Below are positions 1 to 7,905 of a stretch of DNA of 12,296 bases, piece by piece. Each line of letters starts with the position of its first letter. Position 1 is the stretch's first letter. The stretch is taken from contig DXRF01000067.1 of NCBI GenBank assembly GCA_019411205.1, forward strand, positions 1 through 12,296, read 5' to 3'. Under the pieces are notes generated by a model, which was given only the letters and a program-made list of their open reading frames with translations, did not search any database and was not told the origin of the DNA. The position numbers and the translations under genes were made by a program. This DNA comes from Parabacteroides sp. (GTDB taxonomy: Bacteria > Bacteroidota > Bacteroidia > Bacteroidales > Tannerellaceae).

Positions 1-43
1 GCTACTCAAAGAGTATTATCACCTACTAAAAAAATAATATGCC

Positions 44-1030
44 ATGAAAAAAATTCTTTTATCAATTTGTAGCCTAACCCTGTTCTTGAATTGCCAACAT
101 AAAGCAAAAGAAGTTTCGCAGGAAGACAACCAGCCAACCTATTCAGATACCGTCTGTTTCCGGCCAGCGACTCTCGAAGAGGCCAAAAAGCTGATGCTCA
201 CTGAAGACAGCTACATCCTCAACCGAAGTTCGTTCGACATCGTTTCCCGCCTGCAAAATCCAAAAGGAACAAAAGAAGAGCTAATAGCCATGTCCTTACA
301 AGAACTACGAGAATGGACGGACGATGAAAAAGAAAAGATACAACACTTGACAGAAACGATCAACAATACGATCTGTAGGGAACAGTTCAAGTTGCCACTG
401 CCCAAAGAAATCGTGTTAGTCAAATCAACCTTGAACGACGAAGGTGGAGCCGGTGGCTACACCCGCGACAATTGGATCGCACTTACAGATCGTGTGTTTA
501 CACATCTGCCAGCCGATTTCCACCAGAAATTGCTATTGCACGAAACCTTTCATATATTAACGCGAAATAGCTTGGACTTTAAAAGAAAAATGTACGAGAT
601 GATCGGATTCACAGTGACAGATGAAGAACTCGACTATCCGAAAGATCTGTGGGACATGCACATCTCGAATCCCGACGTGGGACGTTATGACAGTTACGCG
701 ACTTTCACCGTTGAGGGGAAACCGGAAAAATGCGCAATGGTTCTCTATGCAGATAGACCATACACAACAGGTTCTTTTTTCCAGTATATGAAAATCGGGT
801 TCGTCCCATATGACGAACAGATGAAACCCAAACAAGAAAACGGGAAAACCATTGTCTATCCGATGGAAAAGATGAGCGATTTTAAAGAGAAAATCGGCGA
901 AAACACGCAATACATCATTCATCCGGAAGAAATCTTAGCTAAAAACTTCGTCCTCGCTTTCACTGACCAGCAATCCATTACAACGCCAGATCTGAAAGAG
1001 AAGATACGGAAGATATTAAAAAGTAACTAA
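44..1030 (+). CDS. Putative zinc-metallopeptidase lipoprotein, function unknown
   Basis: A 328-residue exported protein. The N-terminus has two lysines, a hydrophobic stretch (residues 4-16) and Cys17 in the context LFLNC, which reads as a lipoprotein signal, although Asn before the Cys is not the usual small residue. HETFH at residues 166-170 is a typical HExxH zinc site. Near the C-terminus the run HPEEILAKNF (293-302) resembles the segment that supplies the third, Glu, zinc ligand in some gluzincin-type peptidases, so Glu295 or Glu296 is a candidate ligand. I do not recognise the specific family or substrate. The ATG at 44 is chosen because it gives the complete signal sequence; an ATG at 38 is out of frame. 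The gene lies 26 bp upstream of menB on the same strand and is probably co-transcribed. It looks more A/T-rich than its neighbours by eye, so it may be a later insertion into the men cluster (inferred). Confidence 0.72.
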   Translation: MKKILLSICSLTLFLNCQHKAKEVSQEDNQPTYSDTVCFRPATLEEAKKLMLTEDSYILNRSSFDIVSRLQNPKGTKEELIAMSLQELREWTDDEKEKIQHLTETINNTICREQFKLPLPKEIVLVKSTLNDEGGAGGYTRDNWIALTDRVFTHLPADFHQKLLLHETFHILTRNSLDFKRKMYEMIGFTVTDEELDYPKDLWDMHISNPDVGRYDSYATFTVEGKPEKCAMVLYADRPYTTGSFFQYMKIGFVPYDEQMKPKQENGKTIVYPMEKMSDFKEKIGENTQYIIHPEEILAKNFVLAFTDQQSITTPDLKEKIRKILKSN

Positions 1031-1056
1031 TAATTCAACAATCATAAATTCATCTT

Positions 1057-1881
1057 ATGGAAACAAAAAGAAAATGGACTACCATCAAAGAATATGAAGA
1101 AATCCTATTCGATTTCTACAACGGGATTGCCCGTATCACCATCAACCGCGAACGCTATCGCAACGCTTTCACACCGACAACTACGACGGAAATGAGCGAT
1201 GCTCTCTACATTTGCCGCGAACGGCCGGATATCAATATCGTCGTGCTGACAGGGGCCGGAGACACGGCTTTCTGTGCCGGAGGTGATATACATGTGAAAG
1301 GTCATGGCGGCTACATCGGAAAAGACGGTGTGGCACGGTTGAATGTGCTCGATGTACAAAAGCAAATCCGCTCAATTCCGAAACCGGTGATCGCTGCCGT
1401 AAACGGTTTTGCAATCGGTGGCGGACACGTGTTGCATGTGGTTTGCGACCTGACGATTGCTTCTGAAAACGCAATTTTCGGACAGACTGGTCCTCGCGTG
1501 GGGAGTTTCGATGCCGGTTTCGGTTCGTCCTATTTAGCTCGCATCGTCGGCCAGAAGAAAGCACGTGAGATTTGGTTTCTTTGCCGCAAATACAATGCCC
1601 AGGAAGCACTCGACATGGGCCTCGTGAACAAGGTCGTACCTTTGGATAAGCTTGAAGACGAATATGTCGGATGGGCCGAAGAAATGATGCTGCTCAGCCC
1701 GCTTGCCCTTCGTATGATCAAGGCAGGTCTCAACGCAGAGCTGGATGGTCAGGCCGGAATCCAGGAGTTGGCAGGCGATGCCACCATGCTCTACTACATG
1801 ACCGACGAAGCTCAGGAAGGTGGCAAAGCTTTTCTAGAAAAACGCCGTCCCCGTTTCGAAGATTATCCGAAATTCCCATAA
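1057..1881 (+). CDS. menB: 1,4-dihydroxy-2-naphthoyl-CoA synthase (MenB)
   Basis: A 274-residue crotonase-fold enzyme that cyclises o-succinylbenzoyl-CoA to 1,4-dihydroxy-2-naphthoyl-CoA in the cytoplasm, a late step of menaquinone synthesis. The oxyanion-hole segments are AFCAGGD (residues 71-77) and AIGGGH (119-124). The MenB-specific block FGQTGPRVGSFD (141-152) is followed by GSSYLARIVGQKKAREIWF. In this block Gly145, in QTG, is the residue typical of bicarbonate-dependent type I MenB, where type II enzymes carry Asp. Asp152 matches the conserved catalytic Asp. The C-terminal ATMLYYMTDEAQEG (242-255) is also characteristic of MenB, whose C-terminal segment completes a neighbouring active site. 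Length is normal for the family. The ATG at 1057 fits the expected N-terminus; no clear ribosome-binding site precedes it. It ends 13 bp before menC, so co-translation from one message is very likely. Confidence 0.96.
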   Translation: METKRKWTTIKEYEEILFDFYNGIARITINRERYRNAFTPTTTTEMSDALYICRERPDINIVVLTGAGDTAFCAGGDIHVKGHGGYIGKDGVARLNVLDVQKQIRSIPKPVIAAVNGFAIGGGHVLHVVCDLTIASENAIFGQTGPRVGSFDAGFGSSYLARIVGQKKAREIWFLCRKYNAQEALDMGLVNKVVPLDKLEDEYVGWAEEMMLLSPLALRMIKAGLNAELDGQAGIQELAGDATMLYYMTDEAQEGGKAFLEKRRPRFEDYPKFP

Positions 1882-1894
1882 TCCCGAAGTCACA

Positions 1895-2941
1895 ATGACT
1901 ATGCACTATCACATAGAGATCCGCCCTAAGACCCTGTACTTCAAAAAGCCGGCAGGAACTTCGCGCGGGACCTACACGGAAAGGAAGAGTTGGTATATCT
2001 GTCTCACCGCAGAAGAGGCACCCGGCCGCCAAGGAATAGGCGAATGCGCTCCGTTACCGAAACTGAGTTGCGACGACGTGCCTGGATATGAAGAAATTTT
2101 GGCCAAGGCTTGCCAAAACTTCATCCGCACAGGCAGAATCGACGTGGACGGACTGCGCGATTATCCATCTATCCTGTTCGGACTGGAGACTGCTTTCCGC
2201 CACTTCAAAGCCGGCTCCTTTGCCTTGTGGGACACTCCTTTTTCGCGTGGCGAAGTGGGTATTCCTATCAACGGACTGATCTGGATGGGAAGCTATGAAG
2301 AGATGTTGGGACAAGTGACAGACAAGATAGAATCCGGCTTTCGTTGCATCAAGCTGAAGATCGGGGCGATCGACTTCGATAAAGAACTGGAAATCCTTCG
2401 TATCATCCGCAAACAATTTTCGTCCGATGAAATCGAACTGCGTGTCGATGCCAACGGTGCTTTCTCGCCGAACGAAGCCATGACAAAACTAAACTTCCTG
2501 GCAGAGTTGGACCTGCACTCGATCGAACAGCCGATCCGTGCGGGACAGTGGGAAGAGATGGCCCTGTTAGCAGCTTCCTCTCCAGTTCCCATCGCCCTCG
2601 ATGAAGAACTGATCGGCTGCAACACACCAGAAAAGAAGAAAGAATTGCTTTCTTTCATCAATCCGCAATATATCATCTTGAAACCGTCTCTTCACGGAGG
2701 CCTATACGGTTGTAACGAATGGATCAAGGAAGCTCAGGATCGGCAGATCGGTTGGTGGATCACTTCTGCATTGGAATCGAATGTCGGCCTGAACGCCATT
2801 GCTCAATGGTGTGCGACTTTCGACAATCCACTTCCGCAAGGGTTAGGAACCGGTGGCCTCTTCACCAACAACATTGACATGCCTTTGGTAGTTGACAACG
2901 GACAATTAATAATTGATAATGGACAACAAATTGACAAATAA
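1895..2941 (+). CDS. menC: o-Succinylbenzoate synthase (MenC)
   Basis: A 348-residue enolase-superfamily enzyme that dehydrates SHCHC to o-succinylbenzoate. All expected catalytic elements are present: the KxK pair Lys153/Lys155 (in CIKLKIG), metal ligands Asp185 (RVDANG), Glu211 (IEQP) and Asp236 (ALDEE), and the opposing lysine Lys263 (ILKPS). The N-terminal capping domain spans about residues 5-115 and the barrel about 120-325. ATG at 1895 is used; a second in-frame ATG at 1901 is equally possible. The last 15 or so residues are unusual: DNGQLII followed by DNGQQID is a heptapeptide repeat encoded by three-unit blocks of a 7-bp DNA repeat, so the native C-terminus has probably been extended or overwritten by the repeat. 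The 3' end overlaps menE by 23 bp, which suggests translational coupling. Confidence 0.95.
   Translation: MTMHYHIEIRPKTLYFKKPAGTSRGTYTERKSWYICLTAEEAPGRQGIGECAPLPKLSCDDVPGYEEILAKACQNFIRTGRIDVDGLRDYPSILFGLETAFRHFKAGSFALWDTPFSRGEVGIPINGLIWMGSYEEMLGQVTDKIESGFRCIKLKIGAIDFDKELEILRIIRKQFSSDEIELRVDANGAFSPNEAMTKLNFLAELDLHSIEQPIRAGQWEEMALLAASSPVPIALDEELIGCNTPEKKKELLSFINPQYIILKPSLHGGLYGCNEWIKEAQDRQIGWWITSALESNVGLNAIAQWCATFDNPLPQGLGTGGLFTNNIDMPLVVDNGQLIIDNGQQIDK
2896..2937 (+). repeat. 7-bp tandem repeat at the menC 3' end / menE start
   Basis: Five consecutive heptamers are readable: CAACGGA, CAATTAA, TAATTGA, TAATGGA and CAACAAA (2896-2930), then a divergent TTGACAA. They encode the last residues of MenC as a seven-residue repeat (DNGQLII/DNGQQID). 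The ATG of menE (2919-2921) is inside the unit TAATGGA. A change in unit number would change the MenC tail, and also the distance or frame between the menC stop and the menE start. Confidence 0.8.
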
Positions 2942-4034
2942 GAAACATCCCGATAATAGTCAATTGCCAACTATCAATTGCCAATTATCCGAATTCATAT
3001 CCGATTGGAAGTCTGCCTCTCCTTACTTGAAGGTACATACTTCCGGTTCAACTGGTACACCCAAACAAATCATGGTCCGCAAGGAACATATGATAAACAG
3101 TGCCCGCCTCACCTGCGATTATTTAGGGTTGCAGCAGGGGGATAAAGCTCTCCTTTGCATGCCGCTCCGATATATTGCCGGAAAGATGATGGTCGTCCGG
3201 TCACTCGTAGCAGGGTTGGATCTGGTCATACGTGAACCTTCCGGACATCCAATGGCAGACATCGACATACCACTCCGATTCGCAGCCATGATCCCGTTGC
3301 AAGTGTACAACACGCTACAAGTACCGGAAGAACGAGAGCGTCTCTGCCAAACCGATATCCTGATCATCGGTGGCGGCTCCATCGACCATGAGCTGGAAAC
3401 ACAGATACAAGAATTGCCTATCTGCGTCTACTCCACTTACGGAATGACGGAAACACTCTCGCATATCGCCCTCCGGCGGTTGAACGGACCGGATGCATCT
3501 CCTTATTACACACCTTTCCCATCTGTCAAGCTATCACTATCGACTGACAACACACTGGTGATAGATGCTCCGCTCGTCGCCGATAAAACACTTGTCACGA
3601 ACGATGTCGCCGAGTTGCTCCCGGACGGCCGTTTCCGCATCTTAGGAAGGAAAGATAATATCATCAACAGCGGAGGCATAAAAATACAAACAGAGACCGT
3701 GGAAGAAATCTTGCGTCCCGTTATTCCTGCCAACTTTGCCATAACATCCGTTCCGGATCCGAAATTCGGAGAGGCAATGGTTTTATTGATCACCGCAGGA
3801 GACGACCACTTTCCTGGTAAAAAAACAGTTTCTTCCCTTATTGGAGAGCGATCTCTTTCTTTACAGGAGAACACCCTTTTTTCCAAATTGGAAGAAAAGA
3901 TATTTGGAGTATTACCCAAATACCAGCGTCCGAAACATATCTTCCGAATTGATGAAATCCCTCTTACCGGTAGCGGAAAGATCGATCGGGCGACATGCCG
4001 GAAACTGGCAAAACAATTGACAATGGAGAATTGA
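2919..4034 (+). CDS. menE: o-Succinylbenzoate-CoA ligase (MenE), short form
   Basis: An adenylate-forming ligase that activates o-succinylbenzoate to its CoA thioester for MenB. Numbered from the ATG at 2919 (371 residues), it has the P-loop TSGSTGTPK (41-49), YGMTET (174-179), the ribose-binding Asp229 in TND, GRKDN (243-247) and the C-terminal catalytic lysine Lys354 in GSGKIDR. It lacks most of the N-terminal subdomain of the roughly 450-residue E. coli-type enzyme; from memory, short MenE proteins are usual in Bacteroidales. I chose the ATG at 2919 over an in-frame TTG at 2913. No later ATG precedes the P-loop. Residues 1 to about 24 are largely encoded by two 7-bp repeat tracts and look low in complexity. 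The last residues (LTMEN) and the stop codon also lie in such a repeat. Confidence 0.93.
   Translation: MDNKLTNKKHPDNSQLPTINCQLSEFISDWKSASPYLKVHTSGSTGTPKQIMVRKEHMINSARLTCDYLGLQQGDKALLCMPLRYIAGKMMVVRSLVAGLDLVIREPSGHPMADIDIPLRFAAMIPLQVYNTLQVPEERERLCQTDILIIGGGSIDHELETQIQELPICVYSTYGMTETLSHIALRRLNGPDASPYYTPFPSVKLSLSTDNTLVIDAPLVADKTLVTNDVAELLPDGRFRILGRKDNIINSGGIKIQTETVEEILRPVIPANFAITSVPDPKFGEAMVLLITAGDDHFPGKKTVSSLIGERSLSLQENTLFSKLEEKIFGVLPKYQRPKHIFRIDEIPLTGSGKIDRATCRKLAKQLTMEN
2959..2990 (-). repeat. Inverted copy of the 7-bp repeat inside the menE 5' end
   Basis: Plus-strand units CAATTGC, CAACTAT, CAATTGC and CAATTAT (2961-2988) are the repeat family in the opposite orientation. The reverse complement aligns with 2900-2935 (16 of the first 20 positions match, then gaps), so the two tracts can pair around a loop of about 23 nt that contains the menC stop codon. 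The menE start codon is in the left arm. The tract encodes MenE residues of the SQLPTINCQLS region. Confidence 0.7.
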
Positions 4035-4048
4035 CACTGAACAATAAA
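4014..4048 (+). repeat. 7-bp tandem repeat at the menE 3' end
   Basis: Five units read CAATTGA, CAATGGA, GAATTGA, CACTGAA and CAATAAA without a break. The menE stop TGA (4032-4034) is within the third unit, and the last residues of MenE come from the first two. The tract ends 15 bp before the start codon of the next gene. Confidence 0.75.
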
Positions 4049-4063
4049 AAAACACTATATCTT

Positions 4064-6031
4064 ATGAAGTACTTATCAATCTTCGCCTCCGCCCTTCTCG
4101 CCACGGCGTCCGCCTACGGACAAAGCGGGGAAAGTTGCCGGACGGCATCCGATCCGACTCTTCAAAAGCAGGAATTATACGCAGGTTATGACTGTGTAAA
4201 CCTGCTCGACAGCACCGCAGTAACCGTGCAGCCTACCGGCTCCGGCTCATTCACAATCTGCAAGATCGTCAAAGTCATGAACACGCGCGGAGCAGTTGCC
4301 AATCGCATCCTTAAATACGATTACGACCCGCTAACGGCACATGCAGAGTTTCATCGCGTCACCATTTACAAAGCCAACGGCGACGTGATCAACCTCGACA
4401 TCACCCAACAGCAGGATTATGCCGCTCCTGCCCGCGCCATCTATTGGGGAGCACGGCAGATCATGATGGAGATAGGCCGTCTCGATCCGGGTGATATCAT
4501 CGACTATCAAATCAACAAGAAAGGTTTCACCTATGCCCTGCTAACTGCTGATACAGGCGACGATGAATCCCGTTTCATCCCGCCCATGCGCGGACAATTC
4601 TACGATATCGTCCCTTTTTGGGCCACCGAGCCAACCGTCCGCAAGGTATATAAGGTAAACATTCCAATGGAGAAAGAGATGCAGTTCCAGTTTTATCAAG
4701 GAGAATGTACCTCTTCCATGCGCTACGAGGACGGCCGGAAAGCCTATACGTTCGTCAGTACAGACATCATGCCGACCCAGCGCGAACCGAACATGGTCGA
4801 CCTGTTCGATGCCGCACCAAAACTGATGATGTCGTCCACACCACGCTGGCAAGACAAATCCCTTTGGTTCAACAAAGTGAACGAAGACTACGGCAGTTTC
4901 GATGCCATTCCCGAAGCACAGAAGAAGGTGGACGAGCTGATCAAAGGCAAAAAGACGGAGATGGAGAAAATCGCTGTCCTCACCCACTGGGTTGCCGACA
5001 ATATCCGCTACTCCGGTATTTCGATGGGTAAAGGCGAAGGCTACACGCTTCACAATCTGAAAATGAACTACACAGACCGTTGCGGTGTCTGTAAAGATAT
5101 CGCCGGTACCCTGATCGCTTTCTTACGTATGGCAGGCTTCGAAGCCTATCCGGCCATGACGATGGCCGGCAGCCGCGTGGAAAGTATTCCGGCCGACCAC
5201 TTCAACCACTGTGTTGCCGTCGTGAAACTTTCCAGCGGAACCTATATGCCGCTCGATCCTACTTGGGTTCCTTTCTGCCGCGAGTTGTGGAGCAGCGCCG
5301 AACAACAACAAAACTATTTACCGGGGGTACCCGAAGGTTCCGACCTCTGCCTCACACCGGTTTCCGCACCGGAAAACCATTACGTCCGCATCAAAGCCGA
5401 CAATCGCCTGGATGACAAGGGAACGCTGACCGGACAGTTTACAATCACGGCTGAAGGACAGTCGGACAGCAACATCCGCCGTATCTTCACCACCGGCTGG
5501 CAATCGCAGTGGCAGGCCGCATTGGAGAACCAACTCCTTGCCGTTTCACCTAAAGCCCGTCTTATCAGTGTGGATTATGGTAAAGATCCGAAGAACTACC
5601 AGGCTACACCGATCAAAATGACATTCCGTTATGAAATACCTGGTTATGCTCTTTCAGGAGAAGAAGAAATGTTGTTCAAACCAATGGTGATGAATAACCT
5701 TTACAACCAGGTAAAAAGCTACCTGCGCATCAACACCGACCTCGAAGAACGCCGGTATGGTTTCAAGGATGCCTGTTCACGTCTGGTTGAACTGGACGAA
5801 ACGATCCAACTCCCCGCAGGTTATAAGTTAGTAGGTGACGGAAAAGAAGACAGTGCGCAAAGTTCTGCCGCCGACTTCGAAGGTTCCCTCCGTCAAAACG
5901 GTAATAAAGTGGTGTTGCACCAAAAGTTAGCACTGAAAAAACGCGTGTATGAAGCAAGCGACTGGAACGGATTCCGCAATGCTATGAATGCACATAAATC
6001 ATTCGGGGATTATATCGTCATAAAACGATAA
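4064..6031 (+). CDS. Exported DUF3857/transglutaminase-like domain protein, active-site triad intact
   Basis: A 655-residue secreted protein. The start is placed at the ATG at 4064 because it begins a good signal peptide (KYLSIFASALLATASAYG, cleavage near residue 20); an upstream in-frame ATG at 3995 would lie inside menE and bury the signal. Domain order, by family knowledge: an N-terminal beta-rich DUF3857 region (about 40-230), a transglutaminase/protease-like core (about 285-400), and a C-terminal beta region (about 420-655). The core retains the Cys-His-Asp triad: Cys343 in CGVCKD, His382 in NHCVAVV and Asp398 in PLDPTW. Such domains can be proteases or amidases on peptides or cell-wall material; the substrate is unknown. 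It begins 29 bp after menE and is followed after 36 bp by a paralogue, so co-transcription with both is likely. Confidence 0.85.
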   Translation: MKYLSIFASALLATASAYGQSGESCRTASDPTLQKQELYAGYDCVNLLDSTAVTVQPTGSGSFTICKIVKVMNTRGAVANRILKYDYDPLTAHAEFHRVTIYKANGDVINLDITQQQDYAAPARAIYWGARQIMMEIGRLDPGDIIDYQINKKGFTYALLTADTGDDESRFIPPMRGQFYDIVPFWATEPTVRKVYKVNIPMEKEMQFQFYQGECTSSMRYEDGRKAYTFVSTDIMPTQREPNMVDLFDAAPKLMMSSTPRWQDKSLWFNKVNEDYGSFDAIPEAQKKVDELIKGKKTEMEKIAVLTHWVADNIRYSGISMGKGEGYTLHNLKMNYTDRCGVCKDIAGTLIAFLRMAGFEAYPAMTMAGSRVESIPADHFNHCVAVVKLSSGTYMPLDPTWVPFCRELWSSAEQQQNYLPGVPEGSDLCLTPVSAPENHYVRIKADNRLDDKGTLTGQFTITAEGQSDSNIRRIFTTGWQSQWQAALENQLLAVSPKARLISVDYGKDPKNYQATPIKMTFRYEIPGYALSGEEEMLFKPMVMNNLYNQVKSYLRINTDLEERRYGFKDACSRLVELDETIQLPAGYKLVGDGKEDSAQSSAADFEGSLRQNGNKVVLHQKLALKKRVYEASDWNGFRNAMNAHKSFGDYIVIKR

Positions 6032-6044
6032 GGTCTTCCTCTTC

Positions 6045-6065
6045 ATAAATTATAAATTATAAATC
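6045..6065 (+). repeat. A/T-rich heptamer repeat before the start of the gene at 6068
   Basis: Three units, ATAAATT, ATAAATT and ATAAATC, end 2 bp before the ATG at 6068. The period of 7 is the same as in the other junction repeats, but the unit sequence differs. It lies where A/T-rich leader sequence helps initiation in Bacteroidota, so unit number could affect translation (inferred). Confidence 0.55.
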
Positions 6066-6067
6066 AA

Positions 6068-7762
6068 ATGATACTAAACAAACATAAACTCGCCTTCCTC
6101 CTTTGCCTGCTGTTAATGGCTACTACAGCCTTCGGAGCACCGGAAGCCGAATATAAAAAACTGGCAAAGACCTGGACACTCAATGCCGACGGCAGCCAGG
6201 AATTCCACTATAACATGGAACTGACACTTTTCACCCATACGGCCATGAACGGCACATACGGAGAAAGTTTCATCGTGTACAATCCGCAATACCAGGAGCT
6301 GAAGATCAACTCGTCTTATACCAAACAAAAAGACGGTACCATCATCAAGACACCAGACAACGCTTTCGTGGAAGTCCTTCCCCGCAACGCGGCTGATGCT
6401 CCGGCTTACAACCACCTGAAAGAAATGGTTGTCGTCCATACGGGGCTGGAACTGGGAGCAACTATCTATCTCGATTACACGGTCACATCCAAACCGGGCT
6501 ATTTGCCGGAGGTGGACGTTTTCGAAGAACTGCTCCAATCCTCTCCCGTCAAGGAATATATCCTAACGATCGTAACGCCCAAAACCAAAGAACTTGCCTG
6601 CACGCTGGCAAACAATCCGACAAAAGCATCTGTCAAACAATCCGGCGGAACTCGTACGACAAGCTGGACATTGCATAACCTGCCGGCTTCTTCCCGTGCC
6701 CCGTTCGTCTCTGTCAAAAACGGTGACGTTCCTTTTCTCGCTGCCACGACCTACGCATCCGAAGGGGAAGCATTGGCAACCTTGCTCAGACAGTTCAATC
6801 CGTCCGGCGATCCACAACTCGCGACTCTGGCAGAAAGTCTGATCGAAGGGAAAGACAAAGACGAAGACAAACTGAAAGCGATCCTCGAATACATGACCAA
6901 CCATATTGCCAACAACAGGCTCACACTCGACCAGACCGGCTATCGCCTCCGCCCAGCCGATGCAGTCATAAGCACTGCTTACGGAACTGAGGCCGAAAAA
7001 GCCAACTTGCTCGCAAGTCTGTTAAACGGAGCAGGTTTCAAGGCCGAACCGATGGTAACTTACCAGGCCCATGCAGACAAAGGATTAGCGCTGAAGGCCA
7101 TCGACCAGTTACTCGTATCCTGTATGGTGAACGGCGAATTGTATCTGTTCTCCACCTCTTCCACCCATCGTCCTCAAACGGTGAACTTTGACCGGACTCC
7201 GCTTTTCAGCCTACAAACAGGAAAACCTGTAGCCGTTGCCGTTCCACAGGATTACCAGATTAAGAGCGACATCGCAGTTAGTTTCAAAGATGGAAAAGTG
7301 ACAACATCCACTACAGAATCTGTCGGTAAAGCGTTGATGCCTTATTTTACGACGGGTAACAGCAAAAACAACCAAACTGTTCCTTTAAAAGTGGAAAACG
7401 GGTATACAACGATATCACTGCCGGATGCCGGATATGGTTTCTCCCATTTGCCTTATGGCTATCTGAACAGCCAGCGGAAAGAGAATCTGCTGATCCCGCG
7501 GCCTGTCAGCGAAGTCTATACATACACGATCGAATGTCCTGAAAACATGGAACTGCGCACACCGGAAACCGACAAGACGATCCGCAATGCCGCTGGTAGC
7601 CTGACCATCGCCGTCAAGAAAAACGGACGTATGGCCACCGTCACCCGCAGCCTGGAACTGAATAAGCAACTCTATACACCAGCCGAATACAAGGATTTGC
7701 GCCGGCTTCTGGCAGAATGGAGCGATGTAAATGGCAAGACGCTATTGTTTTCGGTACGATAA
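6068..7762 (+). CDS. Exported DUF3857 protein with degenerate transglutaminase-like domain
   Basis: A 564-residue secreted protein with a signal peptide ending near AFG at residues 21-23. The N-terminal part (about 28-215) has the DUF3857 pattern. Residues about 250-370 align with the transglutaminase-like core of the preceding gene: AGF and flanking residues match, and GVCKD there corresponds to GTEAE here. On this hand alignment the catalytic Cys becomes Glu308, the His position is Gln347, and the Asp position is Thr363. The fold may persist but the cysteine-protease-type chemistry should not. This suggests a binding, scaffold or regulatory partner of the active paralogue upstream (inferred). 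The reading frame is intact, so it does not look like a decaying pseudogene. It starts 36 bp after its paralogue and is followed by a hairpin that probably ends the unit. Confidence 0.82.
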   Translation: MILNKHKLAFLLCLLLMATTAFGAPEAEYKKLAKTWTLNADGSQEFHYNMELTLFTHTAMNGTYGESFIVYNPQYQELKINSSYTKQKDGTIIKTPDNAFVEVLPRNAADAPAYNHLKEMVVVHTGLELGATIYLDYTVTSKPGYLPEVDVFEELLQSSPVKEYILTIVTPKTKELACTLANNPTKASVKQSGGTRTTSWTLHNLPASSRAPFVSVKNGDVPFLAATTYASEGEALATLLRQFNPSGDPQLATLAESLIEGKDKDEDKLKAILEYMTNHIANNRLTLDQTGYRLRPADAVISTAYGTEAEKANLLASLLNGAGFKAEPMVTYQAHADKGLALKAIDQLLVSCMVNGELYLFSTSSTHRPQTVNFDRTPLFSLQTGKPVAVAVPQDYQIKSDIAVSFKDGKVTTSTTESVGKALMPYFTTGNSKNNQTVPLKVENGYTTISLPDAGYGFSHLPYGYLNSQRKENLLIPRPVSEVYTYTIECPENMELRTPETDKTIRNAAGSLTIAVKKNGRMATVTRSLELNKQLYTPAEYKDLRRLLAEWSDVNGKTLLFSVR

Positions 7763-7774
7763 AGACTATTACTT

Positions 7775-7826
7775 TTAGGATGGCCGATACTACCTGTCAA
7801 ATAAATGTCGGTATCAGCCATCCTAA
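7775..7826 (+). terminator. Hairpin downstream of the DUF3857 pair
   Basis: The arms 7775-7790 (TTAGGATGGCCGATAC) and 7811-7826 are complementary at 15 of 16 positions around a 20-nt loop. It begins 12 bp after the stop at 7762 and is followed by GAGAAAG rather than a U-run, so it is not a canonical intrinsic terminator. It could end or protect the upstream message, or act as a leader structure for the GH84 gene. The remaining gap, 7827-7905, shows no convincing Bacteroides-type promoter to me. Confidence 0.5.
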
Positions 7827-7905
7827 GAGAAAGTTCAGTTTTGGCCTTGACCGTTTTGAGACACCACCAACAAATCATTAATTAAACATCTAAAATAACT
7901 CAAAT

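Noticed and set aside
2913..2918. TTG start for menE
   Set aside because: An ATG two codons later (2919) is a more likely start, and the two extra residues come from the repeat.
2896..2990. CRISPR-like array
   Set aside because: The units are 7 bp, contiguous and partly coding, with no spacers and no cas genes.
3995..4063. Upstream in-frame start for the transglutaminase-like gene
   Set aside because: It would overlap menE by 40 bp and put 23 polar residues ahead of an otherwise good signal peptide that starts at 4064.
4541..5053. A 170-codon minus-strand open frame inside the DUF3857/transglutaminase gene
   Set aside because: It overlaps the conserved core of a real gene and has no signal, domain or separate promoter.
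7849..7890. Bacteroides-type promoter for GH84
   Set aside because: TTTG is present, but no TAnnTTTG-like -7 element lies at the usual distance.
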